Positions 25,556 through 35,764 of a stretch of 64,000 bases of DNA are shown here, one piece after another. This DNA is from Caballeronia jiangsuensis (GTDB taxonomy: Bacteria; Pseudomonadota; Gammaproteobacteria; Burkholderiales; Burkholderiaceae), in assembly GCA_000648925.1 (NCBI GenBank), contig JFHF01000006.1:124001-188000 (forward strand). Reading direction: 5' to 3'. The translations under genes and the position numbers were made by a program. The first letter of the stretch is position 1, and every line of letters starts with the position of its first letter. A model generated the notes under the pieces. The model did no database searches. It was not told where the DNA came from and worked only from the letters and a program-made list of their open reading frames with translations.

Positions 25556-26350
25556 TCACCCCTTGTTTTTAGCACCTTCGGCGCGAAATGCCGCTTCGCC
25601 CGCGTCGGATACTTCCACCCATTTCCGGTCGGGCGGTGCATCGTCGACATAACTATCGTGCCAGTTCCACCACTTGTAGGTCTGCGTCTGCGGATAGCCT
25701 TCAGGCGAGTCTTCCCATAACTCCTGACGTCCAAGCGGCGTGATGTCGAGATAGTTCCAGGTATTGCCCATCTGCTCGTCGCCGCGGTTGTTGAGGAAAT
25801 ACGTGCGGAATACCTGATCTTTATCGCGGAAGAACACGTTCGTGCCGTGCCATTCGTCGACGCCGAAGTCGGCATCGAAACGATCCGTCAGCGTGAACCA
25901 CGGGATGTTCCAGCCCATGCGTTCCTTTAGCCGAGCGATGTCCTGCTGCGGCGCACGCGATACGAAAACGAGCGTGGTGTCGCGTGCATTCAGATGAGAA
26001 ACATGAGCGACCTGATCGGCGACCAGCGAACAGCCCCGGCACGCATGCTCGGGCCAGCCGAACACGCCGGGCTCATAGAACGCGCGATAGACGATCAACT
26101 GGCGCCTTCCGTTGAACAGATCGAGAAAGCCGATCTTGCCGTCGGGACCCTCGAACACATAGTCCGTCTTGACGGACATCCACGGCATGCGGCGACGCTC
26201 GGCGGCGAGCGCGTCGCGAGCGCGCGTGTGGGCCTTTTCCTTCACGAGCAACTCCTGACGCGCCGCTTCCCACGCTTGTTCCGACACGACGGGCGGCGTG
26301 CGCATCTCAGTCTGTTCGCTCGTCGTTCCTTTTTCGTCTGATGTAGTCAT
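25556..26350 (-). CDS. DUF899 thioredoxin-like protein
   Basis: A 264-residue cytoplasmic protein of the DUF899 family, which has a thioredoxin-like fold. The CRGC motif is at 104-107 (EHACRGCSLVADQVAHV), followed by LVFVSRAPQQDIARLKERMGW and DFGVDEWHGTNVFFRD, all typical. The start at 26350 is set by CAGGAGG about 11 bases upstream; the open frame extends beyond it without coding character. The family's function is not established, though the CxxC pair suggests thiol redox chemistry. It stands alone between converging and diverging neighbours. Confidence 0.88.
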   Translation of the reverse strand: MTTSDEKGTTSEQTEMRTPPVVSEQAWEAARQELLVKEKAHTRARDALAAERRRMPWMSVKTDYVFEGPDGKIGFLDLFNGRRQLIVYRAFYEPGVFGWPEHACRGCSLVADQVAHVSHLNARDTTLVFVSRAPQQDIARLKERMGWNIPWFTLTDRFDADFGVDEWHGTNVFFRDKDQVFRTYFLNNRGDEQMGNTWNYLDITPLGRQELWEDSPEGYPQTQTYKWWNWHDSYVDDAPPDRKWVEVSDAGEAAFRAEGAKNKG

Positions 26351-26472
26351 GGCTTTGCAACCTCCTGAGTGAACTCTTGCTCGTTGTTCGCCGTGAACCA
26401 GTCTGCACTCGAATGCGGCTGACGGGGAGTAACAAGTGTGACGGCATTTTCCGGAGGTTGCGCGCAGACCAA

Positions 26473-26982
26473 TCAGGCCCACGAGGCGCGCAGCGCGTAC
26501 ATCGTTTTCCAGTACGTGAAGAAGCGTCCGGCGAACATGCCCGCGACGACACCCGACACGGCCGCATCGATCACGCCATACGTCACGAGCGCCGACAGAT
26601 TCGTCACCGTCGCAATCTCGAAGCCGAGCCAGAACTTCGCGATGAACGTCGCGGCGATCAGCAGCAAGGGCACGAACGAACCCGGCAGCATCACGGTGCG
26701 AGCGATCGGATCGACGATGAAGCGGCTCCGGCTCGCATTGAACACGCCGGCCATGACGCCCACACCGAGCGCGAGAATCCACGCGGCGACAGCGGCCACA
26801 CCCGTGAGCGGTGACGAAATCAGATGCGCGATGCCCATGCCCGCAAAAACCAGAGGGATGATCGCGAGTTTCGAAATCGGCGTGGTGCTGGCCTGCATGG
26901 CCTTGATGCCGCGATACAGCAGGAATGCGAGCAGCACCCAGACCCATGTCGGTGTGCCTTGGATGATGGCGATTGGTGTCAT
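26473..26982 (-). CDS. DUF6622-type membrane protein
   Basis: A 169-residue protein with about five hydrophobic helices, beginning [29 protein letters not shown]. The start at 26982 is preferred over the ATG at 26988 because AGGAG then has normal spacing. It contains no catalytic motif and no cysteine pair. The family is widespread in proteobacteria without known function. It is on the same strand as the DUF899 gene, 122 bases upstream of it, so co-transcription is possible. Confidence 0.75.
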   Translation of the reverse strand: MTPIAIIQGTPTWVWVLLAFLLYRGIKAMQASTTPISKLAIIPLVFAGMGIAHLISSPLTGVAAVAAWILALGVGVMAGVFNASRSRFIVDPIARTVMLPGSFVPLLLIAATFIAKFWLGFEIATVTNLSALVTYGVIDAAVSGVVAGMFAGRFFTYWKTMYALRASWA

Positions 26983-27293
26983 GTTCATCTCCTTCAGACC
27001 GGTTGTTTGATGCGCATGATGCCGCCGGTGAATTAGCTGCGAATGAGTCGAACAAGCCGGGCGTTTGCATCGCGTGTATTAAGCGCTCCCCGAAATCTGG
27101 CCGCGCGCCGGGTAAAATGCGCCTGCCCGCCGTTCGGCCGCAGATGCGTGTGACCCGCGCATTGACGGCATTGCGGGCCGCGTCCGCCTCACGAAGGCAA
27201 GCTTCCTTCCGTCTGCGTCCGTCCGGTCATCCCGCGCACCGCCGCTTTCGCCGAACCCCACACGCCACGCAACGACATTCGAGGATTGTTTTC
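26983..27293. other. Divergent intergenic region, nothing recognised
   Basis: These 311 bases lie between the DUF6622 gene and the BASS transporter. The part from about 27110 to 27290 is GC-rich and open in one frame, but that frame lacks its own start signal. Promoters for both flanking genes must lie here. No repeat or RNA was seen. Confidence 0.4.
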
Positions 27294-28253
27294 ATGCTTG
27301 CCCGCATCACCCGCCTTTTCCCGCTCTGGGCCGTGCTGGTTTCCATCGCCGCCTATAGCGCGCCTTCGTCCGTGACGGGCATCGCGCCGCACGTCACGAC
27401 GCTTCTGACGGTCATCATGCTGTCGATGGGCGTCACGCTTTCCATCGACGATTTCAGGCGCGTCTTCACACGTCCCGCGCCGGTCATCGCGGGCATCGTC
27501 CTGCATTACCTCGTGATGCCGCTCGCCGCATGGGCGATCGCGAAAGCGCTGCGCATGCCGCCCGATCTGACGGCGGGCATGGTGCTCGTCGGCAGCGTCG
27601 CGAGCGGCACCGCTTCGAACGTGATGATCTATCTCGCACGCGGCGATGTGGCGCTGTCCGTCACGATCAGCGCGTTGTCGACGCTCGTCGGCGTGTTCGC
27701 GACGCCACTGCTCACGCGTCTTTATGTCGATGCATCGATTGCCGTCGATGTGCACGGCATGCTGATGAGCATCGTGCAGATCGTCGCGCTGCCGATCGTC
27801 ATCGGCCTCGTCGTGAATCATCTGTTCGGCAAGCTCGTGCGCAAGATCGAATGGATGCTGCCGCTCGTGTCGATGGTGTCGATCCTGCTGATCATCGCGG
27901 CGGTCGTCGGCGGTACGCAAAAGAGCATCGCGTCGGTGGGCATGGTCGTCGCGGTGGGCGTGGTGCTGCACAACGGCATCGGTCTTTTGGGCGGATACTG
28001 GGGCGGCCGTCTGCTCGGCTTCGACGAAGCCGTCTGCCGCACGCTCGCGATCGAAGTCGGCATGCAGAACTCGGGCCTTGCAGCGACCCTCGGAAAGCTC
28101 TATTTCACGCCCATCGCGGCCTTGCCCGGCGCGCTGTTCTCGGTGTGGCACAACTTGTCGGGATCGATGCTCGCGGGCTATTGGGCGGGACGCCCCGCGA
28201 AAGGCTCGACGCGCGATACCGATGCACAAGGCGTCGTCGCGCGGCAGAGTTGA
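27294..28253 (+). CDS. Bile acid:sodium symporter (BASS) family transporter
   Basis: A 319-residue membrane protein with nine to ten helices. It shows the family features [45 protein letters not shown] and [22 protein letters not shown] proteins carry organic anions such as pyruvate, pantoate, glycolate or bile acids with sodium. The start at 27294 (GAGGAT upstream) gives the standard N-terminus; an upstream frame of about 100 residues is discarded. It is monocistronic and ends before a strong shared terminator. Confidence 0.87.
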   Translation: MLARITRLFPLWAVLVSIAAYSAPSSVTGIAPHVTTLLTVIMLSMGVTLSIDDFRRVFTRPAPVIAGIVLHYLVMPLAAWAIAKALRMPPDLTAGMVLVGSVASGTASNVMIYLARGDVALSVTISALSTLVGVFATPLLTRLYVDASIAVDVHGMLMSIVQIVALPIVIGLVVNHLFGKLVRKIEWMLPLVSMVSILLIIAAVVGGTQKSIASVGMVVAVGVVLHNGIGLLGGYWGGRLLGFDEAVCRTLAIEVGMQNSGLAATLGKLYFTPIAALPGALFSVWHNLSGSMLAGYWAGRPAKGSTRDTDAQGVVARQS

Positions 28254-28281
28254 TCGTTCGCACGCAATCGAGTGAATTAAA

Positions 28282-28308
28282 AACGCGCCCATGCCGGCGC
28301 GTTTTTTT
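28282..28308. terminator. Bidirectional rho-independent terminator
   Basis: AACGCGCC (28282-28289) pairs with GGCGCGTT (28296-28303) around a 6-base loop. An A-run (28279-28283) precedes and a T-run to 28308 follows. It lies between the ends of the BASS gene and the convergent thioredoxin-like gene and suits both. Confidence 0.88.
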
Positions 28309-28871
28309 CAGTTCACTCCAAGCAGCCCGCGAATCGCTTCTTCAGTCTGCGCATAGCGTCCTTCGCCGAAATGCGTGTACACGATCTTCCCGTTCTGATC
28401 GATCAGATAGAGCGCGGGCCAATACTGGTTGTTATACGCATTCCACGTTGCGTATCGATTGTCCTGCGCGACCGGATATTCGATTCCATAACTCGCGATA
28501 GCTTTCTTCAGATTGCCGGTGTCGCGCTCGAACGAGTATTCGGGCGTATGCACGCCGACTACAACAAGTCCTTTATCCCGATAGCGCGCATACCAGTCCT
28601 TCACATGCGGCAGCGTATGCGCGCAGTTGATGCAATCGAAGGTCCAGAAGTCCACGAGCACGACCTTGCCGCGCAACTGCGCGAGATCGAGCGGCGGGCT
28701 GTTGATCCAGTTATCGATGCCGGCGAAATCGGGGGCTTGCGCGCCGGTCTGCTGCATCGCTTTCATGCCGGCCGCGGAGTCGGTCGATGAAAAAGCGGTG
28801 AGCGCCGCGACGGCGCCGAGCGCGGCGACCATGGCAGTGCCGACGGCGGCGATCTTGAGTCGGGCAAACAT
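28308..28871 (-). CDS. Periplasmic TlpA-like thioredoxin-family protein (CINC)
   Basis: A 187-residue protein. An N-terminal signal or anchor helix (about 6-27) is followed by a TlpA/DipZ-type thioredoxin domain with the redox motif CINC at 80-83 (DFWTFDCINC), GVHTPEYSFERDTGN, the cis-Pro region and YWPALYLIDQNGKIVY. AGGAGA precedes the ATG at 28871. It likely handles thiol-disulfide exchange in the periplasm. It is divergent from the DipZ-like gene and shares with it a regulatory region holding a four-part GTATC/GATAC box. It is paralogous to the thioredoxin domain of 29114-30868 and to 49859-50398. Confidence 0.88.
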   Translation of the reverse strand: MFARLKIAAVGTAMVAALGAVAALTAFSSTDSAAGMKAMQQTGAQAPDFAGIDNWINSPPLDLAQLRGKVVLVDFWTFDCINCAHTLPHVKDWYARYRDKGLVVVGVHTPEYSFERDTGNLKKAIASYGIEYPVAQDNRYATWNAYNNQYWPALYLIDQNGKIVYTHFGEGRYAQTEEAIRGLLGVN

Positions 28872-28943
28872 GGCGGATTCTCCTTTCGGTTTGGCGGTGA
28901 AGCGTATTGAAGCGCGCGGATGTATCGGGCGCGTGTCCCGTTT

Positions 28944-29018
28944 GTATCGCCATGTATCCGGCGACGCGGCCGATACACGGCGTTGCACGGCGCGCCGTTT
29001 CTGAAATTCACGCGATAC
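28944..29018. promoter_or_regulatory. Four-part GTATC/GATAC box (copy C)
   Basis: GTATC at 28944 and 28954, then GATAC at 28972 and 29014, giving gaps of 5, 13 and 37 bases. Two other copies (49677 and 50409) have gaps of 5, 12-13 and 38. A TTGCAC element lies at about 28983. It sits between the divergent TlpA-like and DipZ-like genes. Direct repeats 10 bp apart are the usual layout for OmpR-type response regulators; the one at 48745-49488 is the natural candidate. Confidence 0.65.
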
Positions 29019-29113
29019 ATGAAGGCGCTGAAATACGTCACATGGCCTGATGTGCCGTTTCCCCGGCGTTCGATGCCGGTCCGTCCAACCGATTTCCACG
29101 GAACACCGATCTC

Positions 29114-30868
29114 ATGTCACTCATCGTCATCGCATTCTTCGGCGGCGTGTTCACCGTGCTGAGCCCCTGCATCCTGCCGGTCGTGCCGTTCGTGTTCGCG
29201 CGCTCGGACAAGCCCTTCGTCACCGATCGCCTGCCGCTTCTCATCGGACTCGCGGGTACGTTCGCGCTCGTGACCGGCATCGGCGTCGCGGGTCTCGCGG
29301 GCGCTGCCCAATTGAACGAATACGGCCGCTGGATCGCGCTCGCGACGCTCGGGCTGTTCGGCGCTGCGCTGCTGTTTCCATCGATTGCCGAGCGGCTTAC
29401 GCGTCCGTTGTCGGCGCTCGCGGATCGCATCGTCGCGCGTTCGCAGACACAGGGCACGACGCGCCGCATCGCTTCGTCGATGCTGCTGGGCGCGGCGACC
29501 GGCCTGCTGTGGGCGCCGTGCGCGGGGCCGATCCTCGGCGTCATTCTCACGAGCGCGGCCTTGCATGGCGCGAACTGGCACACGGCCGCGGCGCTCGCCG
29601 CGTATGGCATCGGCGCGGCGAGTTCGCTGGCAATAGCATCGAGCCTCGGCAAGCGCGCGCTGGACATGCTCAAGCGTTCGTTCGGCGTAGGCGAGCATCT
29701 GCGCCGCGCAACGGGCGCGCTCGTCGTATTGACCGTGGCCGCGATCGCGACGGGCCTCGACACGCGCGTGCTCGCGCATATCCCCGGCGCGCCGACGAAC
29801 GGCATCGAGAGCAAGCTCGTCGGCGTGCTGAAGGCGAAACAGACTTCGCACGATGCACGACAGGGCGCGCGCATCATGCGCGTATCGACGATGGCCACGC
29901 TGCCGGTTCAGGGCAAGTTGCCATCGCTCGACGGCGCGACGACCTGGCTCAATTCAGCACCGCTTTCCGCCGATGCATTGCGCGGCAAGGTCGTCGTGGT
30001 CAACTTCTGGACGTACTCGTGCATCAACTGTCTGCGCACGCTGCCGTATCTCAAGACATGGGCGCAACGTTATGGCGATGACGGGCTCGTCGTGATCGGC
30101 GTGCATACGCCCGAGTTCGGTTTCGAGCGCGATACCGCAAACGTGAAGCGCGCGCTCGCGAATCTGAACATCAAGTACCCCGTTGCCGTCGATAACGACT
30201 ACGGCATCTGGCGTGCGTTCGGCAATCAATACTGGCCGGCGTTCTATATCGTCGATGCGCAAGGGCGCGTGCGCTTTCATCACTTCGGCGAAGGCGGATA
30301 CAGCGAAGCGGAGAACGCGATTCGCCAGTTGCTCGCCGATAACGGCGCGACGATGACCGCCCGCGATGCGCAAAGCGTGCAGGGCAGCGGCGCGCAGGCG
30401 GCGGCCGATCCGGCGGACATCGGTTCGGACGAGACCTATGTGGGCTACCGGCAGGCGCAAGGCTTCGCGTCGCCGCAACGTGTGATGCCCGATGCCATCG
30501 AAACCTACACGCTGCCCGCGCGACTCTCGCTCAACGACTGGGCGCTCGATGGAAAGTGGAACGTCGGCGCAGAGGCGGCGGTGCCGGCCGCGCCGCGAGC
30601 GCACATCGCGTATCGCTTTCATGCGCGCGATCTGCATCTCGTGCTCGGGCCATCGCCGGATGGCAAGCCGGTGCGCTTTCGCGTGACGATCGATGGAGCA
30701 GCGCCGGGCGCGTCACACGGCGCGGATATCGCCGCCGATGGCAGCGGCGTCGTGACGAACGCGCGTCTTTATCAGCTCGTGCGTCAGACGGGCGCGGTTG
30801 TCGATCGTACTTTCGAAATCGAATTTCTCGATCCCGGCGCACAGGCGTATAGCTTTACCTTCGGTTAA
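29114..30868 (+). CDS. DipZ-like thiol-disulfide protein (CcdA + TlpA-like thioredoxin fusion)
   Basis: A 584-residue fusion. Residues 1 to about 215 form a CcdA/DsbD-type membrane domain with the paired cysteines C19 (TVLSPCILP) and C136 (WAPCAGP). Residues about 270-405 are a periplasmic TlpA-like thioredoxin domain with CINC at 303-306. The C-terminal 170 residues form a beta-rich domain found in DipZ proteins. It carries electrons from cytoplasmic thioredoxin across the membrane to periplasmic targets. It is divergent from a free-standing TlpA-like gene. A rho-independent terminator follows. Confidence 0.9.
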   Translation: MSLIVIAFFGGVFTVLSPCILPVVPFVFARSDKPFVTDRLPLLIGLAGTFALVTGIGVAGLAGAAQLNEYGRWIALATLGLFGAALLFPSIAERLTRPLSALADRIVARSQTQGTTRRIASSMLLGAATGLLWAPCAGPILGVILTSAALHGANWHTAAALAAYGIGAASSLAIASSLGKRALDMLKRSFGVGEHLRRATGALVVLTVAAIATGLDTRVLAHIPGAPTNGIESKLVGVLKAKQTSHDARQGARIMRVSTMATLPVQGKLPSLDGATTWLNSAPLSADALRGKVVVVNFWTYSCINCLRTLPYLKTWAQRYGDDGLVVIGVHTPEFGFERDTANVKRALANLNIKYPVAVDNDYGIWRAFGNQYWPAFYIVDAQGRVRFHHFGEGGYSEAENAIRQLLADNGATMTARDAQSVQGSGAQAAADPADIGSDETYVGYRQAQGFASPQRVMPDAIETYTLPARLSLNDWALDGKWNVGAEAAVPAAPRAHIAYRFHARDLHLVLGPSPDGKPVRFRVTIDGAAPGASHGADIAADGSGVVTNARLYQLVRQTGAVVDRTFEIEFLDPGAQAYSFTFG

Positions 30869-30892
30869 TTCGCTTGCTGACTTTCCCCTTCG

Positions 30893-30919
30893 ACGCCGCG
30901 CCCATGCGCGGCGTTTTTT
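30893..30919 (+). terminator. Rho-independent terminator after the DipZ-like gene
   Basis: ACGCCGCGC (30893-30901) pairs perfectly with GCGCGGCGT (30906-30914) around CCAT and runs into six Ts. Confidence 0.9.
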
Positions 30920-30944
30920 CGTCTTTACCACCAGAAAAAGTCAT

Positions 30945-31016
30945 CCGGACGGCTCCGGCTAGGTGCATTCCCTAGCGTCTCTTTTGAAAGGTCGCGTGGC
31001 GCGCTTCGTCCACGCG
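30945..31016 (+). other. Structured leader candidate upstream of the betaine transport operon
   Basis: Three consecutive perfect hairpins can form: CCGGA/TCCGG (30945-30958, 4-base loop), GCTAGG/CCTAGC (30958-30976, 7-base loop) and CGCGTGG/CCACGCG (30993-31016, 10-base loop). The region lies in a 385-base gap (30869-31253) upstream of the betaine ABC ATPase with no gene in it. It does not match a riboswitch class I can recognise. It may be a 5' leader or a small RNA. Confidence 0.35.
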
Positions 31017-31253
31017 CCCATCCTGTCGCCGCAAAGCCGCGCCGGCTCTGGTTCCGCGGCCCCTGCGCAGCGCCGCACCATACTCAAGCAGCTTCTGCAC
31101 TGCTGGCATGCATTACCAGAAGTATCGGAAAGTGCTCAGAAAATGTCGGTGGGTGATCGAAATTGGCCATGTACGCTTCATTCAACGCAAAGAACGCCGA
31201 GATGTACCGGCAGCGACAAATCCCTTTCTCGAACTTGCCAGGTGACTGAACCG

Positions 31254-32540
31254 ATGATTCCCAACCTGACTCTCGCACCGAACGACGTCACGAATCCGGC
31301 TCCCTTGCAGTCGGGAACCGTATCGCCGGCCCGATCGGTTGCGGCGTCCCAGACCGAGATCCTCACGGTCAAAAACCTTTCGAAGATTTTCGGCGCGAAG
31401 CCGGAGCGCGCTCAGGAGTTGTTGAACCAGGGCCTCGGCCGCAACGAAATCTTCGCGCAGACCGGCAACATGGTCGCCGTCGACGATGTGAGCCTCGCCG
31501 TCAACGCGGGCGAGATCTTCGTCATCATGGGCCTTTCCGGCTCGGGCAAATCGACGCTCGTGCGTCTGCTCAACCGCCTCATCGAGCCGACCTCGGGACA
31601 AGTGATTCTCGAAGGCCGCGACATCGCGCCGATGAGCACGCCCGAACTGCGCGCCGTGCGCCGCGAAAAAATGGCGATGGTGTTCCAGTCTTTTGCGCTG
31701 CTGCCGAATCGCTCGGTCATCGACAACATTGCTTACGGCCTCGAAGTCGCGGGCAAGAAGAAGGCGGATCGTTATGAAGTCGCACGCGCCGCACTGACGC
31801 GCGTCGGCCTCGCTTCCTACGAGAAGCTGTTGCCGAGCGAACTGTCGGGCGGCATGCAGCAGCGCGTCGGTCTCGCTCGCGCGCTCGCGGTGAATCCTTC
31901 GGTGCTGTTGATGGACGAAGCGTTCTCCGCACTCGATCCGCTCATCCGCTTCGAGATGCAGAACGAACTTCTGCGCCTGCAGAAAGAAGAACAGCGCACG
32001 ATCGTGTTCATCTCGCACGATATCGAAGAAGCGGTGAAGATCGGCGGGCGCATCGGCATCATGAAAGACGGCCGCCTGATTCAGGTGGGCACGCCGGCAG
32101 AACTCATCCAGTCACCCGCCGACGATTACGTGCGCGACTTCTTCCGCAATGTCGATGTATCGCGCTTTCTCGAAGCATCGAGCCTGATGACGAAGGTCGA
32201 GCGCGGTCTCATCGCGTGCAACACGAGCGCGCCGTCGGAGCGCTATCTGAACGGCCTGATCGACAGCGGCGCCGAATGCGGCTACGTCTGCGACGAGTCG
32301 GGGCGCTATCAGGGCTGCGTGACGCCTGCATCGCTGCACAAGACCGGCAACCGGCCGATCAGCGACGCGTTGCTGCGCGATGTCGCGGCGGTCCCGCTGA
32401 CCGCCGATCTGCATCAACTCGCGACCATTGCGCTCGGCCAGGAGCACGACGTGCCGGTCACCGACGAACAGGGCAGACTCGCGGGCGTGGTGTCCTGCCG
32501 CACGATTCTCAAGCAGGTCATGGAGCGGAGAGCAGCATGA
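31254..32540 (+). CDS. Glycine betaine/proline-type ABC transporter ATP-binding protein (ProV/OpuAA-like)
   Basis: A 428-residue ATPase. An N-terminal extension of about 35 residues precedes the domain. Walker [10 protein letters not shown] is at 93-101, the signature in [12 protein letters not shown], Walker [13 protein letters not shown] and the switch His in FISHDIEEA. The C-terminal 110 residues form a CBS-like regulatory module, as in ProV/OpuAA, where it can sense ionic strength. The ATG at 31254 follows AGGTGA; a GTG at 31242 is an alternative. The start of the permease gene overlaps by four bases. It powers uptake of quaternary amines. Confidence 0.9.
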   Translation: MIPNLTLAPNDVTNPAPLQSGTVSPARSVAASQTEILTVKNLSKIFGAKPERAQELLNQGLGRNEIFAQTGNMVAVDDVSLAVNAGEIFVIMGLSGSGKSTLVRLLNRLIEPTSGQVILEGRDIAPMSTPELRAVRREKMAMVFQSFALLPNRSVIDNIAYGLEVAGKKKADRYEVARAALTRVGLASYEKLLPSELSGGMQQRVGLARALAVNPSVLLMDEAFSALDPLIRFEMQNELLRLQKEEQRTIVFISHDIEEAVKIGGRIGIMKDGRLIQVGTPAELIQSPADDYVRDFFRNVDVSRFLEASSLMTKVERGLIACNTSAPSERYLNGLIDSGAECGYVCDESGRYQGCVTPASLHKTGNRPISDALLRDVAAVPLTADLHQLATIALGQEHDVPVTDEQGRLAGVVSCRTILKQVMERRAA

Positions 32541-33424
32541 ATTCCTCGATTTTTGGAAAGGTCGCCGAAGACGCAGTCAACTTTCTTTTCTCGCATTTTC
32601 GCGGCGGTTTCGACGCATTCTCGGCCGCGCTCGGCGCAGTCATCAAGCTGCTCGAAGATGGTCTGGGCGCGGTGCCGTTCATCGTGATGCTCGTGATTCT
32701 CATGGCGCTCGCGCTGTGGAGAAGAGGTGTCGTGTTCGCGGTGTTCGTCGGCGCGGCGCTCTATGTGATCAACTACATGGGCCTCTGGGCGCAGACCACT
32801 TCGACACTCGCGCTCGTCGTCGCGGCGACCTTCTTCAGTCTCGTGATCGGCGTGCCGCTCGGCATCTGGGGTGCGCGCAACCGGCGTGTGGAAGTCGTGC
32901 TGCGTTCCCTGCTCGACTTCATGCAGACGATGCCCGCGTTCGTCTATCTGATTCCCGCGGTCATCCTGTTCGGTCTCGGACGTGTGCCCGCGGTGATCGC
33001 GACGATCGTCTTTGCCATGCCGCCGGTCGTGCGCCTGACGACGCTCGGCATCCGTCAGGTGCGTGAGGAATTGCTCGAAGCGGGCCGCTCGTTCGGCAGC
33101 ACGGATGCGCAACTGCTCTGGAAGATTCAGTTGCCCAATGCTCTGCCTTCGATCATGGCGGGCGTGAACCAGACGATCATGATGGCGCTGTCGATGGTGG
33201 TGGTCGCATCGATGATCGGTGCTGGCGGGCTCGGCGAATACGTGCTGAGCGGCATTCAGCGGCTCGATATCGGCATCGGCTTCGAAGGCGGCCTCGGCGT
33301 GGTGCTGCTCGCGATCATTCTCGACCGGCTGACGGAGAGTTTCGGCGTGAAGTCGAAGAAGAAAAAGAAGGTCATCTCCACGCCGGTCAAGCCTGCCCCA
33401 GCCGCAAACACCGCTCAGACCTGA
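32537..33424 (+). CDS. Glycine betaine/proline-type ABC transporter permease (ProW/OpuAB-like)
   Basis: A 295-residue membrane protein of the ProW family. It shows [27 protein letters not shown], then the coupling loop [20 protein letters not shown] and [18 protein letters not shown] Lys-rich cytoplasmic tail (KKKKK, about residue 275) ends the protein. The ATGA overlap links its translation to the ATPase. The substrate-binding protein is encoded 55 bases downstream. Confidence 0.9.
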   Translation: MNSSIFGKVAEDAVNFLFSHFRGGFDAFSAALGAVIKLLEDGLGAVPFIVMLVILMALALWRRGVVFAVFVGAALYVINYMGLWAQTTSTLALVVAATFFSLVIGVPLGIWGARNRRVEVVLRSLLDFMQTMPAFVYLIPAVILFGLGRVPAVIATIVFAMPPVVRLTTLGIRQVREELLEAGRSFGSTDAQLLWKIQLPNALPSIMAGVNQTIMMALSMVVVASMIGAGGLGEYVLSGIQRLDIGIGFEGGLGVVLLAIILDRLTESFGVKSKKKKKVISTPVKPAPAANTAQT

Positions 33425-33479
33425 GCAGCACAGCGTCGCCAATATCTCAAATTCTGAACCGCAAGATACGGAGTCCGAA

Positions 33480-34361
33480 ATGAATAACAGCTTTATAAAA
33501 TCCCTGATCGTCAAGATCGTGACGCCGGCCATCGTGGCGTTCGGGGCCGGTGCGAATCCGGCGATCTCGGCCGAGCCTCTCAAAGTCGCCGTCACGAACT
33601 GGGCCGATGTGCTCGCGGTCGCCAATGTCGCGAAGTACGTGCTGGAAACGAAGCTCCAGCAGCCGGTGCAGTTCGTTCAGGCGGATATCGGCATCCAGTA
33701 TCAGGGCGTGTCGCGCGGCGATCTCGACATCATGGTCGGCGGATGGCTGCCGGTAACGCACGGCCAGTATGTCGCGCGCTACAAGGACACGCTCGACGAC
33801 GTCGGCATCATCTACACGGGCGGCAAGAATGGCTGGGCAGTTCCCGCGTATGTGCCCGAGTCGCAGCTTTCATCGATCGAAGACCTGAAGAAGCCCGAGG
33901 TGCAGAAGCAGCTCAACGGCGTGATCCAGGGTATCGAGCCGGGCGGCGGTCTCATGCAGGCATCGGAAAAGACCATCAAGGCGTATGACCTGTCGGGCTA
34001 CAAGCTGCAATCGGCGAGCGAGGCCGGCATGCTCGCGTCGATTCAGCGCGCATATGGATCGAAGCAATGGATCGTCGCGACCGTATGGAGCCCGCACTGG
34101 CTGTTCCAGAAGTGGCAGATGCGCTATCTGAAGGACCCGAAGGGCACGCTCGGCGGCGAGGAGCAGGTTCACGCTTTCGCATCTAAGCAGTTCGCGACCA
34201 AGTTTCCGCGTGCGGATGTATTCTTCAAGCATTTCAAGCTGACGCTCGCGGATGTCGAGTCGATCGAATTCGAAGGCAATTCGACCAACGACTACGCGAC
34301 GGCCGCGAAGAAGTTCGTCGACGCGCATCCGGACAAGGTGAAGGCGTGGCTCGCGCAGTGA
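33480..34361 (+). CDS. Quaternary-amine substrate-binding protein (OpuAC family)
   Basis: A 293-residue exported protein with a signal peptide ending near ISAEP (about residue 31). The mature part has the OpuAC-type motifs NWADVLAVANVAKYVLE, DIMVGGWLP and IVATVWSPHWLFQKW; the Trp residues form the aromatic cage for trimethylammonium groups. It delivers glycine betaine, proline betaine, carnitine or choline to the permease. Its place at the head of a set of demethylation and amine-oxidation genes suggests import for catabolism as well as osmoprotection. Confidence 0.9.
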   Translation: MNNSFIKSLIVKIVTPAIVAFGAGANPAISAEPLKVAVTNWADVLAVANVAKYVLETKLQQPVQFVQADIGIQYQGVSRGDLDIMVGGWLPVTHGQYVARYKDTLDDVGIIYTGGKNGWAVPAYVPESQLSSIEDLKKPEVQKQLNGVIQGIEPGGGLMQASEKTIKAYDLSGYKLQSASEAGMLASIQRAYGSKQWIVATVWSPHWLFQKWQMRYLKDPKGTLGGEEQVHAFASKQFATKFPRADVFFKHFKLTLADVESIEFEGNSTNDYATAAKKFVDAHPDKVKAWLAQ

Positions 34362-34418
34362 AGTCTGCGTTTAACGCCTCGTAGAGCTGTATTGCACGAC
34401 ACCCTCGGAGTCTTTCTC

Positions 34419-35714
34419 GTGAACGAGTATTCGCGCTTCTTTGGCCAAAGCCTGCAGAGCCACGATCCCGTGATCGCATCGGAGATCGCGCTGGAGTTGC
34501 GCCGTCAGCAGACGCAGATCGAACTGATCGCATCCGAAAATATCGTGTCGTCGGCGGTGCTGGAGGCGCAAGGCACCGTGCTCACGAACAAGTACGCCGA
34601 AGGCTATCCGTCGCGGCGCTACTACGGCGGATGCGAACATGTCGATCGCATCGAGGCGCTCGCGATCGATCGGGTGAAGGCGCTGTTCGACGCGGAGTTC
34701 GCCAACGTGCAGCCTCATTCGGGTGCGCAGGCGAACGGCGCGGCGATGCTCGCGCTGCTCAATCCCGGCGATACGATCATGGGCATGTCGCTCGATGCGG
34801 GCGGGCATCTGACGCACGGCGCGCGCCCCGCGCTGTCGGGCAAGTGGTTCAACGCGGTTCAGTACGGCGTGAGCACGGATACGCTGCGCATCGATTACGA
34901 CGACGTGCGGCGGATGGCGGAGCAGCATCGCCCGAAGCTCATCATCGCGGGATGTTCGGCGTATCCGCGCGCACTCGATTTCGCGGCGTTCCGCGAGATC
35001 GCGGACAGCATCGGCGCGTGGCTGATGGTGGACATGGTGCATATCGCGGGCATCGTCGCGGCGGGACGGCATCAGAATCCGGTGCCGTTCGCCGATGTGG
35101 TCACGTCCACCTCGCACAAGACGCTGCGCGGCCCGCGCGGCGGCTTCATTCTCACGAACGACGGCGACATCGCCAGAAAGGTCGACTCGGCGGTGTTTCC
35201 CGGTTTGCAGGGCGGACCGCTCATGCATGTGATCGCCGGCAAGGCGGTCGCGTTCGGCGAAGCGCTGCGGCCCGATTTCACCGCTTACATCGATCGCGTG
35301 CTGCGTAATGCACAGGCGCTCGGCAAGGTATTGCAGGCGGGCGGGCTGAGCCTCGTGACGGGCGGCACGGACAACCATCTGCTGCTCGTCGATCTGCGCG
35401 GCAAGCGCATCACGGGCGTGCAGGCGGAGAAGGCGCTTGAGCGCGCGGGCATCGCGTGCAACAAGAACAGCATTCCGTTCGATACCGAGAACCCGAGCGT
35501 GACTTCAGGCATCCGCCTCGGCACGCCCGCGGCGACGACGCGCGGCTTCGGCGTCGCGCAGTTCGAGCAGGTCGGCGCAATGATTCTCGACGTGCTGGCC
35601 GCGCTCGAACATGCGCCGAATGGCGACGAGCACGTCGAGCGCGCGGTTCGCGCCCGCGTGCGCGAGTTGTGCGGCACGTACCCGATTTATTCACATGCGG
35701 AAGCGCTCGTCTGA
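34419..35714 (+). CDS. glyA: Serine hydroxymethyltransferase (accessory copy)
   Basis: A 431-residue PLP enzyme. The GTG at 34419 is chosen because GGAG lies 8 bases upstream; a TTG at 34392 in frame has none. [11 protein letters not shown] (33-43), [14 protein letters not shown] (63-76), the PLP lysine K234 in [14 protein letters not shown] and [16 protein letters not shown] are diagnostic. It interconverts glycine plus methylene-THF and serine. Lying in a betaine operon, it probably disposes of the glycine and one-carbon units from demethylation. It resembles the catabolic GlyA copies found with glycine betaine genes. Confidence 0.9.
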   Translation: MNEYSRFFGQSLQSHDPVIASEIALELRRQQTQIELIASENIVSSAVLEAQGTVLTNKYAEGYPSRRYYGGCEHVDRIEALAIDRVKALFDAEFANVQPHSGAQANGAAMLALLNPGDTIMGMSLDAGGHLTHGARPALSGKWFNAVQYGVSTDTLRIDYDDVRRMAEQHRPKLIIAGCSAYPRALDFAAFREIADSIGAWLMVDMVHIAGIVAAGRHQNPVPFADVVTSTSHKTLRGPRGGFILTNDGDIARKVDSAVFPGLQGGPLMHVIAGKAVAFGEALRPDFTAYIDRVLRNAQALGKVLQAGGLSLVTGGTDNHLLLVDLRGKRITGVQAEKALERAGIACNKNSIPFDTENPSVTSGIRLGTPAATTRGFGVAQFEQVGAMILDVLAALEHAPNGDEHVERAVRARVRELCGTYPIYSHAEALV

Positions 35715-35764
35715 CGCGCATCGCGCATGACCACACACTATCATTTCATCAGAGAGACACAATC

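Noticed and set aside
30945-30976. Possible guanidine-II (mini-ykkC) riboswitch because ACGG appears near the first hairpin loop
   Set aside because: The second hairpin has a TGCATTC loop without the ACGR tetraloop that the class requires, and the downstream genes are not guanidine related.
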